Assembly (NCBI RefSeq): GCF_010727475.1
Contig: NZ_AP022567.1
Location: 5,208,001 to 5,272,000, forward strand
Length of the DNA: 64,000 bases
Origin: Mycolicibacterium mageritense
Lineage (GTDB): Bacteria; Actinomycetota; Actinomycetes; Mycobacteriales; Mycobacteriaceae
Reading direction: 5' to 3'
Part shown: piece after piece, positions 40,547 to 48,970 of the stretch
Numbering within the stretch: the stretch's first letter is position 1
Layout: the number at the start of each line of letters is the position of its first letter
The notes under the pieces: model-generated
What the model was told of the DNA's origin: nothing
The model's database searches: none
What the model saw: the letters and a program-made list of their open reading frames with translations, nothing else
Position numbers and translations under genes: made by a program

Positions 40547-41779
40547 TCAGAGTCCGAGCGCCGCTTTGGCGAGGATGTTCCGTTGAATCTCGTTGCTGCC
40601 CGCATAGATCGAGCCGGCCCTGTCGTTGAAGTAGCGCAGCGGCGCCACCGCCTGCCAGGGTTCACCGCTCAGGTATCCGTCGGCCGGCGGCTGGTAGTCC
40701 GCGATCGGGCCGCCCGGCCGGGTCGCGTGTGGCTGGTAGGCCCGCCCTCGTGGCCCGGCCGCCTCCATCGCGAGCTCGGTCAGTGCTTGGCTGAGCTCGG
40801 TGCCCAGCACCTTGAGCATCGACGATGCGGTGCCCGGGTTGCGGCCTTCGGCGACCGCGGCCAGCACCTGGTACTCGAGGATTTCGAGCACGTCGGTGCG
40901 GATCCTGGCGTCGGCGAGCTTTCGGCCGAAGCCGGGATCGTCGATGAGACGTCCGCCGCCGGGCCCTGGTTGTTCGGCTGCCACGGTCGAGATCTCCTCG
41001 GCGAGCACCTGCAGCGCGGGTGCCGAGGCGCCGCCACCGCGTTCGAACTCGAGCAGGTATTTCGCGACGGTCCATCCGTCGTCGATCGCACCGATCACGT
41101 TGGCCTTCGGTACCCGGACTTCGTCGAAGAACACCTGGTTCTGTACTTCTTCGCCCGAGGTCATGACCAGCGGCCTGATCTCGATACCGGGGGACGTCAT
41201 GTCGATCAGCACGAACGTGATGCCCTGCTGCTTCTTGGCGCCTTTGGTGGTGCGGACGAGCGCGAACATCCAGTTCGCCTCGCGGGCGTGCGTGGTCCAG
41301 ATCTTGCTGCCGGTACACACCAGGTCGTCGCCGTCGGCGACGGCTGCCATCGACAGTGCGGCCAGGTCGGATCCGGCCTCGGGTTCGGAGTAGCCCTGAC
41401 AGAAGAACACCTCACCGGTCAGGATGCGCGGCAGGAAGTAGTCCTGCTGGGCCGGCGTGCCGAACTTGATGATCGCGTGGGCGACCATCCGGATGCCCAT
41501 GGGGGACAGTGATGGCGCCCCGGCCAACGTGGACTCCCGGCTGAAGATGTAGTGCTGGGTGAGGCTCCAGTCGCAGCCGCCGTACTCCACGGGCCACGCC
41601 GGCGCGGCCCACCCGCGCTCGTGCAGGATCCGTTGCCACGCCATGCTGGCGTCATGGTCGGCGTACACGCTCGTCATGAGCCGACCGGCCTGCCGCAGCT
41701 CGGGCGTGAGCTTGTCGGCCAGGAAGGTCCGCACCTCGTCGCGGAATTGCTGATCGGTCCTCGACCACGTTAGGTCCAT
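40547..41779 (-). CDS. Acyl-CoA dehydrogenase (partner subunit)
   Basis: The 410-residue protein has EYGGCDWSLTQHYIF, CQGYSEPEAGSDLA and the final YAGSNEIQRNILAK, where Ala replaces the Glu of the usual YEGT motif. It is paired with the gene just downstream, so a heteromeric FadE complex is likely. The ATG at 41779 follows a weak purine-rich site. CTAGTTAG at 41821-41828 may be the operator. No other pathway gene is adjacent, so the substrate remains open. Confidence 0.88.
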   Translation of the reverse strand: MDLTWSRTDQQFRDEVRTFLADKLTPELRQAGRLMTSVYADHDASMAWQRILHERGWAAPAWPVEYGGCDWSLTQHYIFSRESTLAGAPSLSPMGIRMVAHAIIKFGTPAQQDYFLPRILTGEVFFCQGYSEPEAGSDLAALSMAAVADGDDLVCTGSKIWTTHAREANWMFALVRTTKGAKKQQGITFVLIDMTSPGIEIRPLVMTSGEEVQNQVFFDEVRVPKANVIGAIDDGWTVAKYLLEFERGGGASAPALQVLAEEISTVAAEQPGPGGGRLIDDPGFGRKLADARIRTDVLEILEYQVLAAVAEGRNPGTASSMLKVLGTELSQALTELAMEAAGPRGRAYQPHATRPGGPIADYQPPADGYLSGEPWQAVAPLRYFNDRAGSIYAGSNEIQRNILAKAALGL

Positions 41780-41820
41780 GCCTGCCCCTGTCTGCCGGTG
41801 TCGTCACCCAGAGAGTAAAC

Positions 41821-41832
41821 CTAGTTAGTTAA
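41821..41832. promoter_or_regulatory. Possible operator CTAGTTAGTTAA before the acyl-CoA dehydrogenase pair
   Basis: CTAGTTAG is palindromic apart from the central base step and sits in an AT-rich stretch 42 bases upstream of the minus-strand ATG. The two nearby TetR genes are candidate binders. Support is weak. Confidence 0.3.
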
Positions 41833-41928
41833 GTGAAGCGACCCACCCTCGTGGTGGCTGCGCCGGTTGTGGCGCACCCGGCGGTCGCCGCTGGTAACTG
41901 GTGGCCGCGTCGGGCGATAATCGATGAC

Positions 41929-42330
41929 GTGGAGCGGCGACGCGACGGGCGGGACGCCCGATCTCCCATGGATCTGCTGCAGCAAATGCCTGCACTCGTG
42001 GTTTTGGAGCGGTTCCCAGTTCCCGTTCTCGCAATATCCGAGGACGGCAGCATTCTGTTCGCCAACAGTGCATTCGCCGAAATGGTGGGACACAGCGCGG
42101 ATTCGGTAAAACAATTGAAGTTTGCTGACGTGTTCTATTCGCTGCCCGTCGACGAGTCGGTGATATCGGCGGTACGGGCACACGCGGACCTCGTCGTCGA
42201 CCTCGTGCATCGCGACAATTCGATCGTGCGCGCGCGCATGAGCAAGTCCGCGTTGCTGCGCGGCGACGACCCGGTGGCGTTGGCGACGTTCCAGGATCTG
42301 ACCGAACAACTGTGGGTCGACGAACTCTGA
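41929..42330 (+). CDS. Single-PAS-domain protein, probably leaderless
   Basis: Counting from GTG 41929, the product is 133 residues. A PAS core runs from about residue 25 (FPVPVLAISEDGSILFANSA, then FAEMVGHSADSV) to the end (VALATFQDLTEQ). There is no kinase, GGDEF or DNA-binding part, so it is a sensor or protein-interaction module. GATAAT at 41916-41921 is seven bases before the GTG, which suits a leaderless transcript as is common in mycobacteria. In-frame GTG 41833 and ATG 41968 are alternatives. Confidence 0.65.
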   Translation: MERRRDGRDARSPMDLLQQMPALVVLERFPVPVLAISEDGSILFANSAFAEMVGHSADSVKQLKFADVFYSLPVDESVISAVRAHADLVVDLVHRDNSIVRARMSKSALLRGDDPVALATFQDLTEQLWVDEL

Positions 42331-42331
42331 G

Positions 42332-42985
42332 CTACTCGTCCGTCGCGGAGCGGCGCAGTGACTCGCGGGCCAGGAACTGCCGGAAGTAATCGAGTGACTC
42401 GGCGTTGACGATCGCGGGCAACAGCAGATCCCATGTGCGGGCCACGCGCTGCCGCAGATCCGATCCGGTCGAGGTGGCGCTGGCGATCGCCTCGGCACCC
42501 AGCATGGAACCGAGGATCACCTCCGCCGCGCCTTTGGAGTCCAGGCCCGACCGCAGGTCGCCCTCGGCGCCGGCCTGGTTGACCTGTTCGACCAATTCGT
42601 CGAGCCAGTCCGCGTAGACCCGGCCTGCGGCATCGTTGAGGCCCGTAAAGGTGCGCATCAGCTGCATCCCGATCCGTGCCAACTTGTCCGTGTCGGTGTA
42701 GTCGGTCACGACGAACAGTCCGTGGATGATGTTCTCCAAGGCTGGCGACGGCGATTCGGTGATGCCGCGAAACGTGGCCAGGATGCCTGCACCCGCTTCG
42801 TCGATGATGGCCGCCGCGAGCGCTTCCTTGGAGTCGAAGTGGTAGTAGAGCGCGCCCTTGGTCATGTCGGCCCGCTCGATGATCTCGCCGAGGCCGGTTG
42901 CGGGATAACCTATTTCGCTGAAGAGGTCCACCGCGGCGGTGATGATCTTCTTTCTGGTCACCTCGGACCTGGCCTGGCGCGCCAT
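42332..42985 (-). CDS. TetR-family regulator (ScbR-like)
   Basis: In the 217-residue protein RKKIITAAVDLFSEIGYPAT and ADMTKGALYYHFDSKEALA form the DNA-binding domain, in the style of gamma-butyrolactone-receptor-like TetR proteins. GGGGAG precedes the ATG at 42985. It is 20 bases downstream of another TetR on the same strand, so both are probably cotranscribed. Target genes are unknown; the acyl-CoA dehydrogenase pair is nearest. Confidence 0.85.
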   Translation of the reverse strand: MARQARSEVTRKKIITAAVDLFSEIGYPATGLGEIIERADMTKGALYYHFDSKEALAAAIIDEAGAGILATFRGITESPSPALENIIHGLFVVTDYTDTDKLARIGMQLMRTFTGLNDAAGRVYADWLDELVEQVNQAGAEGDLRSGLDSKGAAEVILGSMLGAEAIASATSTGSDLRQRVARTWDLLLPAIVNAESLDYFRQFLARESLRRSATDE

Positions 42986-43005
42986 TTCGTCTCCCCGACC
43001 GCCTG

Positions 43006-43701
43006 TCAGACCGAACCGGTGGAGACCGGAGATTCCGGATTGATCGCCGTGGCCTTCTTGATCGCCAACGCCGTGCGCCGCCGGATGAACTGCGTGAGAT
43101 AACCCTGGCGGTCGGGATTGGTGAAACCGGGCAGCACCAGCCGCCAACTCCGCTCCAGATCGGCCAGGAACCGGGCCGGGTCGTCGAGGTCGCTGGTCTG
43201 GCGGAGCCCCAGGTACATCGACACCAGCAGCGTGGCGACGTCGTCGGGATCGGTGTCCCCGGTGAAGTCGCCGTCGTCGACCGCGCGGCGTCCGATCTCG
43301 GCGCAACCCTGCACCCAGGCCTGGATTACCCGGGAGCCGACACCGTCCGTGCGGCCGATCGATTCGACGAGGTTCAGGCCCGCGCGGGCCATGGTTTCAC
43401 CTATGTCGTCCACAGCGATCAGATAGGAGATGTCGATCAGGGTCTCCACGCCCGACAGCTTGCGGGCCAGCACATCCTCTGCCGACATGCGGGCGAGCTC
43501 GGCATGGTGGGCCACGATCGACGAGGCCAACGCGTGCTTGGAGCGGAAGTGGAAGTACAGCGCGCCTTTGGTCACCTCGGCGTCGGCCAGGATGTCGTCG
43601 AGACTCACGAGGCTGTACGGCTTGCACGCGAACTGCCGCGACGCGGCGAGCAGGATCTGGAGCCGGGTGTGGTCCGCTCGCCGATCGAGCTGATCACTCA
43701 C
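43006..43701 (-). CDS. TetR-family regulator (ScbR-like), first of a tandem pair
   Basis: From GTG 43701 (GAGG seven bases upstream; GTG 43704 also possible) the protein has 231 residues. The DNA-binding domain is RLQILLAASRQFACKPYSLV through AEVTKGALYFHFRSKHALAS. It is clearly related to the TetR downstream (both have VTKGALYFHF or MTKGALYYHF). A longer open frame to 43860 has no ribosome site. Two ScbR-like regulators in tandem suggests an inherited duplication. Confidence 0.82.
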   Translation of the reverse strand: MSDQLDRRADHTRLQILLAASRQFACKPYSLVSLDDILADAEVTKGALYFHFRSKHALASSIVAHHAELARMSAEDVLARKLSGVETLIDISYLIAVDDIGETMARAGLNLVESIGRTDGVGSRVIQAWVQGCAEIGRRAVDDGDFTGDTDPDDVATLLVSMYLGLRQTSDLDDPARFLADLERSWRLVLPGFTNPDRQGYLTQFIRRRTALAIKKATAINPESPVSTGSV

Positions 43702-43929
43702 CACGTAACCTCGGAATCTTCTCGGCCGCGCGTCGAGTTGGGCGTGCGGCCCCGTCGGCGTCGGCACGGCAATTTTGTCATCTGGGTCAACGGATGCGGC
43801 CACCACGGCCGGGACGTCACCCGTCCGCCTGGGCATCGAAATACCTGAAGTCTTCACCACGCGTGCAGAACATTCTAAAGGTATGTAAGGTGCTTAGCGT
43901 GATAACTCTCGGTCCGCGATCTGCGAGCG

Positions 43930-44094
43930 CCGCGGCAGGCTCTGCCGTGGGGGCGCCTGCGGTCGCGCCGGGTTGTCCCACAAGCGTTGCCATGGCTTGT
44001 ACCGGCAATCCCCCTCGAATCCCGGTACAGGCTGTGGCAACCCCAACTTTGTGGCGTGCGGTCGGCGGAAATGCCCAGCTCGGTGGCGCTGGGC
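43930..44094 (+). ncRNA. Strongly structured 5' leader with three stem-loops
   Basis: Stem 1: CCGCGGCAG/CTGCCGTGG (43930-43938, 43942-43950). Stem 2: 43986-44005 pairs with 44022-44041 over 20 uninterrupted positions if three G-U pairs are allowed, loop 16 bases, and CCACAA/TTGTGG (43978, 44049) extends it beyond an internal loop. Stem 3: GCCCAGC/GCTGGGC (44073-44079, 44088-44094). The block ends 22 bases before the ATG of the FAD-type gene. No known riboswitch consensus is recognised. The rest of the 415-base gap holds an AT-richer stretch (43870-43906) suitable for a promoter. Confidence 0.5.
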
Positions 44095-44116
44095 TGGTGC
44101 GCCGGGGCAGCCGTTG

Positions 44117-45016
44117 ATGGACTGGGACGACGAGGTGGACGTCGTCTGCTGTGGCACCGGGCTCGGGATACTCGCCGTTGCCCTCGCGGCGGCCGAAGAT
44201 GGCGCCGACGTCTTGGTCGCCCGTGCGGCGGTGCCGGCCGACGTGCCCCCGAGCCAGGACGACGCGACGCCGGCGTTGTTCGCAGGGGTCGACGACCCGC
44301 AAACTCGTGACTACTTCGATTCGCTGACCGCCGATGCCGCGGCAGCCGATCCGGTCGCAGCGGGCGCCGACCTGGAGACCCGCATCGTCAGCGAGCCGCG
44401 CCCGCTGAAGGCGGGTGGGCGGATCGCGCCGTTCTATGGATCCCGGTTACGTGAGTGGACCGGCCATTGCCTGGCGTCGCCGTACGGTGTGCTCTACACG
44501 CGGTTGACGGAGCGCGGGACGACCGCCATGAAGACCCGCTCCGGCGAAGACATCGAGGTGCGCGTCGTCGGTGCGGTGGAACCGCGGGACGGAGCCAGCG
44601 CGGCGTCGGCGGTCAACGACTGGCTGCTCGAGCAACTGGACGGCCGGGTGGAGATCGCCGACGATTGTTCGTTGCAGCGCATCGTGTTCGAAGAGGAACA
44701 GATCGCGGGTGTGGTGATCGACACCCCGCAGGGTTCCCGCGCCGTGCGGGCGCGCATCGGGTTGGCGTTCTCGACTTCCGCCCAGCCTTCGGCCGGGTCT
44801 TCGGCCGCAGAGCCGGGACGAGCGTTGCAGTTCGGCCTGGTGGGGTACAACGCGAGCAGGTTCGGCTGTGTCGAGCTGTTGGCCCCCGAGCCGGCCGCGT
44901 CCGGCGGCACTTCGGCGTACTGCCGGTCCAACCGGGTTCAGGACGACGTGCGGGAGACCGGCCGGTCACATGCGCGGCGCGGTCGAAAAGTGCACCGGTA
45001 CCCGCCCTTTGGCTAG
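44117..45016 (+). CDS. Uncharacterised FAD/Rossmann-type protein
   Basis: The 299-residue protein starts VDVVCCGTGLGILAVALAAA, a dinucleotide-binding segment like that of fumarate-reductase/ketosteroid-dehydrogenase-type flavoproteins, but the rest lacks the catalytic motifs of those families and is short for them. The last 51 bases overlap the convergent dcpA gene, and the C-terminus (RGRKVHRYPPFG) comes only from that overlap, so it may be an eroded end. It lies behind the structured leader described above. Function is unknown. Confidence 0.6.
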   Translation: MDWDDEVDVVCCGTGLGILAVALAAAEDGADVLVARAAVPADVPPSQDDATPALFAGVDDPQTRDYFDSLTADAAAADPVAAGADLETRIVSEPRPLKAGGRIAPFYGSRLREWTGHCLASPYGVLYTRLTERGTTAMKTRSGEDIEVRVVGAVEPRDGASAASAVNDWLLEQLDGRVEIADDCSLQRIVFEEEQIAGVVIDTPQGSRAVRARIGLAFSTSAQPSAGSSAAEPGRALQFGLVGYNASRFGCVELLAPEPAASGGTSAYCRSNRVQDDVRETGRSHARRGRKVHRYPPFG

Positions 45017-46828
45017 CAGGTCCATCATCTCGTTACCGAGGATGGGCTTGGATAGCAGGAAGCCCTGGGCGCGGTAGCAACCGTGCTGCAGCAGGGTCAG
45101 CGCGGCCCGCTCGGTTTCGACCCCCTCGGCCACCAGCTGTAGGCCGAACGCGCTTGCCAGTGCGATCACCGCTCGGACGATCGGCAGATCGCCAGGGTTG
45201 GAACCGAGTTCGGCCACGAAGCTGCGATCGATCTTGAGCGTGTCAACAGGCAGTGATTTCAGCATCGACAACACGCTGTACCCGGTGCCGAAATCGTCGA
45301 TCGCGACCTGTACGCCCGCGCGTTTGAGGCCGTGCAGCGTGGTGCGCGTGGTTTCGATGTCTTGAACCACAACACTTTCGGTGATCTCCAGGCACACCGA
45401 ACCGCGCGGCAGACCGAACTCTGCCATGGCGTTGGCCACCGATTCGACGAACCCGTCGGTCACAAGTTGAACAGGAGAGACGTTGATCCGCAGCAGAATT
45501 CGCCTACCCACCCCGCTCGCCCGCCACCGGGCGAACTCGGCGCACGCGTTCCGGAGCACCCAGCGGCCCAATTCCCCTGCGAGGTTGATCGATTCGGCCA
45601 CCCCGATGAACGAGTCGGGCGCGAGCAGGCCTCGCGTGGGATGTTGCCAGCGCACCAGCGCCTCGGCGGCGAGCACCTCGCCGGTCCGCATGTCGATCTC
45701 GGGCAGGTAGTGCAGCAGCAGTGAGCCGTCCTCGATCACGTTCTGCAGGTGCAATTCGATGTCGTTGCGGAAGTCGATCTCCATCGCCATGGCGTCGGAG
45801 AACACCGCGATCTTGTTGCCGCCGGCATTCTTGGCGTTCAGCACCGCCGCGTCGGCGCGGCTGAGCAGCTCGGACGTCGAGTCTTTACCGGGGATCCCTT
45901 CGGCCAGACCGATACTCACCGTGCGGGTGAGCATTTCCCCGTCGATCGCCACCCGTTCGCGCAAGACCGTCTGCAGCCGATAGGCCAAGGCCTCGGCACG
46001 GTGTACCGACATCGGCACGCTCGGCACCACGACGAACTCGTCCCCGCCCAGTCGGGCGATCAACTTGGGCTCGTCGTCGCCGCGCTCCAGGCGCTCGGCC
46101 AGGATGCGGATGAACGCGTCGCCCGCGGTATGGCCCAGGTAATCGTTGATGGCCTTGAGCCGGTCCAGATCGAAGAACATCACCGAGACCGGGCCCGGCT
46201 GGCCGGGCGCCAACCGCTCCTCCAAGTGCGCCATCAGTGCGCGCCGGTTGTACAGCCCGGTGAGATCGTCGTGATCGGCGAGATAGCGCAGGCGTTCCTC
46301 GGCCGCGATACGAGCCTGAACCTGCGCGAACAACGAAGCAATTGCCTTGAGCGCGTTGAGCTCAGCGGTACTCCACTGGCGGTCACCAAATTTGACGAAG
46401 CCGAGCACCCCCGTCGTGATGTCTTCGGAAAGCAGCGGCACGGCGGCCATCGAGGTGCTCGGGACATGACGGCCGGCCTCGATCGTGCGCTGATAGTCCG
46501 TGGTGGCAGGTTCGGGCCGGAACACGGCCGGTTCCTTGTAGTTCTCGGACATCGCGAAGACCGGGTCGGCATCGGCGAAGTGGATGACCGCGAGCGGGTC
46601 GGTGTGGACATCGACAGGACGCGGTGGCCACTCGGCCACGAGTTTGGTCACGTGCGCCTTGTGGTCGTTGTGCCGCAGGAAACTCACATCGACGTCGAAA
46701 TACGAGACGAGATCGGCCAGTACCGACGTGCTGACCTCGACAGAGGTTGCCGCGTTGACCGCCATCAACTGGGTGGCGACGCTGGTGACAACCGTTTCCA
46801 GACTGCGCGGCACGGGTACCTCCGCCAT
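44966..46828 (-). CDS. dcpA: Bifunctional diguanylate cyclase/phosphodiesterase (GAF-GGDEF-EAL)
   Basis: The 620-residue soluble protein has a GAF domain at about 20-175, GGDEF at about 185-350 with intact GGDEF motif at 261-265, and EAL at about 365-610 with AAEALVRWQHP. It makes and degrades cyclic di-GMP. It is the counterpart of M. smegmatis DcpA/MSDGC-1 and of M. tuberculosis Rv1354c. It lies three bases downstream of moeY, completing an operon of three genes. No transmembrane segment is seen. Confidence 0.93.
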   Translation of the reverse strand: MAEVPVPRSLETVVTSVATQLMAVNAATSVEVSTSVLADLVSYFDVDVSFLRHNDHKAHVTKLVAEWPPRPVDVHTDPLAVIHFADADPVFAMSENYKEPAVFRPEPATTDYQRTIEAGRHVPSTSMAAVPLLSEDITTGVLGFVKFGDRQWSTAELNALKAIASLFAQVQARIAAEERLRYLADHDDLTGLYNRRALMAHLEERLAPGQPGPVSVMFFDLDRLKAINDYLGHTAGDAFIRILAERLERGDDEPKLIARLGGDEFVVVPSVPMSVHRAEALAYRLQTVLRERVAIDGEMLTRTVSIGLAEGIPGKDSTSELLSRADAAVLNAKNAGGNKIAVFSDAMAMEIDFRNDIELHLQNVIEDGSLLLHYLPEIDMRTGEVLAAEALVRWQHPTRGLLAPDSFIGVAESINLAGELGRWVLRNACAEFARWRASGVGRRILLRINVSPVQLVTDGFVESVANAMAEFGLPRGSVCLEITESVVVQDIETTRTTLHGLKRAGVQVAIDDFGTGYSVLSMLKSLPVDTLKIDRSFVAELGSNPGDLPIVRAVIALASAFGLQLVAEGVETERAALTLLQHGCYRAQGFLLSKPILGNEMMDLLAKGRVPVHFSTAPRM

Positions 46829-46831
46829 CCC

Positions 46832-48970
46832 TCAGCCGACCACGGGCTTGGTCGCCCGCGCCCATGGCCTGCGTCGGCTCCGCACCGATGGCCGTGGTGC
46901 GTGAGACAACCTGAGCACCAACGCCTGCGACTCGTCGCGTTCGGTTGCCGTCAGTCGGCGGAAGGACTGCTGCAGGCCACGCAACGCCGCGGCGTGATCC
47001 GGCGACAGTTCGGTGCGATCGGCGTCGTCGTGCGCATAGAGGAACACCGGGGAGACCGGCTGGACGGCCAGTCCGTGCTGCTGCGCGCTGATCCACACCG
47101 CCTCGACCGCCGAGCCGGCCTGTGCGTAGTCGGTGAGCCTGCGACCCTGCACCGATATCACCGCGACGGCCGAACTGCCCGTGACCCGCTTGTAGGTGTC
47201 ATCACCGAGGGCGGTTCCGGCGTCCCAGTCGGACAGCTTGGCCATCACCTCGGGCCGGCGCAGGACGTCGAGCAGCACCAGGTCGCCCGGATCGAGCCCC
47301 AGGGTCATCACGTCCAGGCCCGCATCCTGATCCGGATCACCGGGCCAGCGCAGTTCGGAGAACATCTCGCGGTGCAGTCGGGGCGTGAGGTAGCGGATCC
47401 GGTCGGCTGCGGCGAGCAGACTCGCCGCCGCCTCGATATCGGTTGGTGTGTCGAGGATGTGCAGGCGTGCGCCCTCGGCCTGGGCGGCGGCACGCAGACC
47501 CTCGACGGTGTCGGGGGCGATGGCGGTCGACGATCCGTACGCGCGGTTGGTCTCGCGCTGCAGCATCGGCTCGTAACGGCCGGCGAGGACGGCGTCGGAA
47601 CCGGGGGACAGCCGCATGATCCCGTACAGCGGCGTGCCCTCGTCGCCGCGATGCCAGTGCAGCTCGCCGGTCAAGCCGTGGGCCGCCGCGGCCACCCTGG
47701 CGTTGTATGCGGCCGCACCGAGTGCCACCGCGCTGCCGCGGTAGCCGACATCCATGGTCGTGGTGTACTCGGTGACCAGGCGCACACTGAACCGCTCACG
47801 TGTCGACTCGATGTGCCACGGCTGCACATTGCCACCAGACGGGGCTCGGGTGGCCGCCCATGCGATGAGATCGGCGACATCGGACGGTGCGTCCGCGGGG
47901 GCGGGTGGCGGCGCCGCGTCAGGCGGTTGCCGGTCCATCGGATCCTCGATCGCATCGAGTGCCGCGTCGACGTCGACACGGACCCGGCCGGAGGTCAGCG
48001 GTTCGCCCAGTCCGATGCGGCGGACAGCCTCCGCGATCACTGTCGCCCCGAGCACAACCTCACCGGCCAGCTGCGGCCAGGTCGACAACGTCTTGCCGAC
48101 CTCGACGACCGATGCCGCCATGCGCGGCGACAGCTCCGGTGCGTCGAGCAGCCGCAGCACGTGGGGCACCTTGTCCTTGCTGGACAACCCGGCCAGCCGT
48201 GCGCCGTCGATGTCCCCGAGCAGCCCGTGCATCAACGGTCGAGCGGGATCGAGGTCGAAGCGCTCCACATCCAGCACGCCCCGGTCGCTCGTTGCCATCA
48301 CGACGGGGATGCGACGAGCTCGGCACGCTTCGCGGACAAGGACTTTCGCATCCAGCGAGTCGCATTCCTCCACGACGACGTCGAGCCCGTCGAGGAAATC
48401 GTCGATCGTGCGCGCACTCACGCCGTCGAGATCCACCTGCACCGCGAGGTACGGGTCAAGTTCGGCGACCCTGCGGGCGGCCACGACGGCCTTGTTCAAC
48501 CCCAGGTCGAACACCGAGGCCGGTACCCGGTTGAGGTTGGCCAGCTCCAACTCGTCGAAGTCGGTGAGGCGCAATTGCCCGCACAGACCTTCGGCGGCAA
48601 GGTTGTACGCCACCACATGTCCGACGCTGAGCCCGACGACACCGACCTTGAGCCCCGACAGCCGGCCCTGCTCGGCGGCGCTGATCAGGTTGCGGTTGCG
48701 GTCGAGGCGCAGCCGACGGTACCCGCGTGGCCCGAGGATCCTGACCACCGTGCGGCGCCACGGGTAGTACGCCCACCTGGTCGGCTCGTCGAGCACGTCG
48801 GCGTCGGGCCTGGGTGTCAACTCGGCCAACGACCGCAGTTGCGTTCCGCAGGTGTCGACCGTGGTGATCCGGGGATCGGCGCGCAGGCTCGCCAGCATCG
48901 CGGCACCGGACGGTTCGTCTCCGTCGATGATGACTGCTGTGCAGGTCGAGTCGTCTATGCCGTCGATCAT
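46832..48970 (-). CDS. moeY: MoeY/Rv1355c-type ThiF-nitroreductase fusion protein
   Basis: The 712-residue protein has an E1-like/ThiF domain at about 85-340 (KVGVVGLSVGHVVAYNLAAE, LTDFDELELANLNR) and a nitroreductase-like half at about 370-700 (ATRAPSGGNVQPWHIE, RETNRAYG). I see no obvious catalytic cysteine of activating enzymes. The original annotation as molybdopterin synthesis is doubtful; function is unknown. It overlaps the upstream gene by four bases and precedes dcpA, as in M. tuberculosis Rv1356c-Rv1355c-Rv1354c. Confidence 0.85.
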   Translation of the reverse strand: MIDGIDDSTCTAVIIDGDEPSGAAMLASLRADPRITTVDTCGTQLRSLAELTPRPDADVLDEPTRWAYYPWRRTVVRILGPRGYRRLRLDRNRNLISAAEQGRLSGLKVGVVGLSVGHVVAYNLAAEGLCGQLRLTDFDELELANLNRVPASVFDLGLNKAVVAARRVAELDPYLAVQVDLDGVSARTIDDFLDGLDVVVEECDSLDAKVLVREACRARRIPVVMATSDRGVLDVERFDLDPARPLMHGLLGDIDGARLAGLSSKDKVPHVLRLLDAPELSPRMAASVVEVGKTLSTWPQLAGEVVLGATVIAEAVRRIGLGEPLTSGRVRVDVDAALDAIEDPMDRQPPDAAPPPAPADAPSDVADLIAWAATRAPSGGNVQPWHIESTRERFSVRLVTEYTTTMDVGYRGSAVALGAAAYNARVAAAAHGLTGELHWHRGDEGTPLYGIMRLSPGSDAVLAGRYEPMLQRETNRAYGSSTAIAPDTVEGLRAAAQAEGARLHILDTPTDIEAAASLLAAADRIRYLTPRLHREMFSELRWPGDPDQDAGLDVMTLGLDPGDLVLLDVLRRPEVMAKLSDWDAGTALGDDTYKRVTGSSAVAVISVQGRRLTDYAQAGSAVEAVWISAQQHGLAVQPVSPVFLYAHDDADRTELSPDHAAALRGLQQSFRRLTATERDESQALVLRLSHAPRPSVRSRRRPWARATKPVVG

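Noticed and set aside
43978..44054. The long hairpin as an integron attC site
   Set aside because: The terminal bases are GTTGCC...GGCAAC in the opposite order to attC core sites, and no integrase or cassette array is present.
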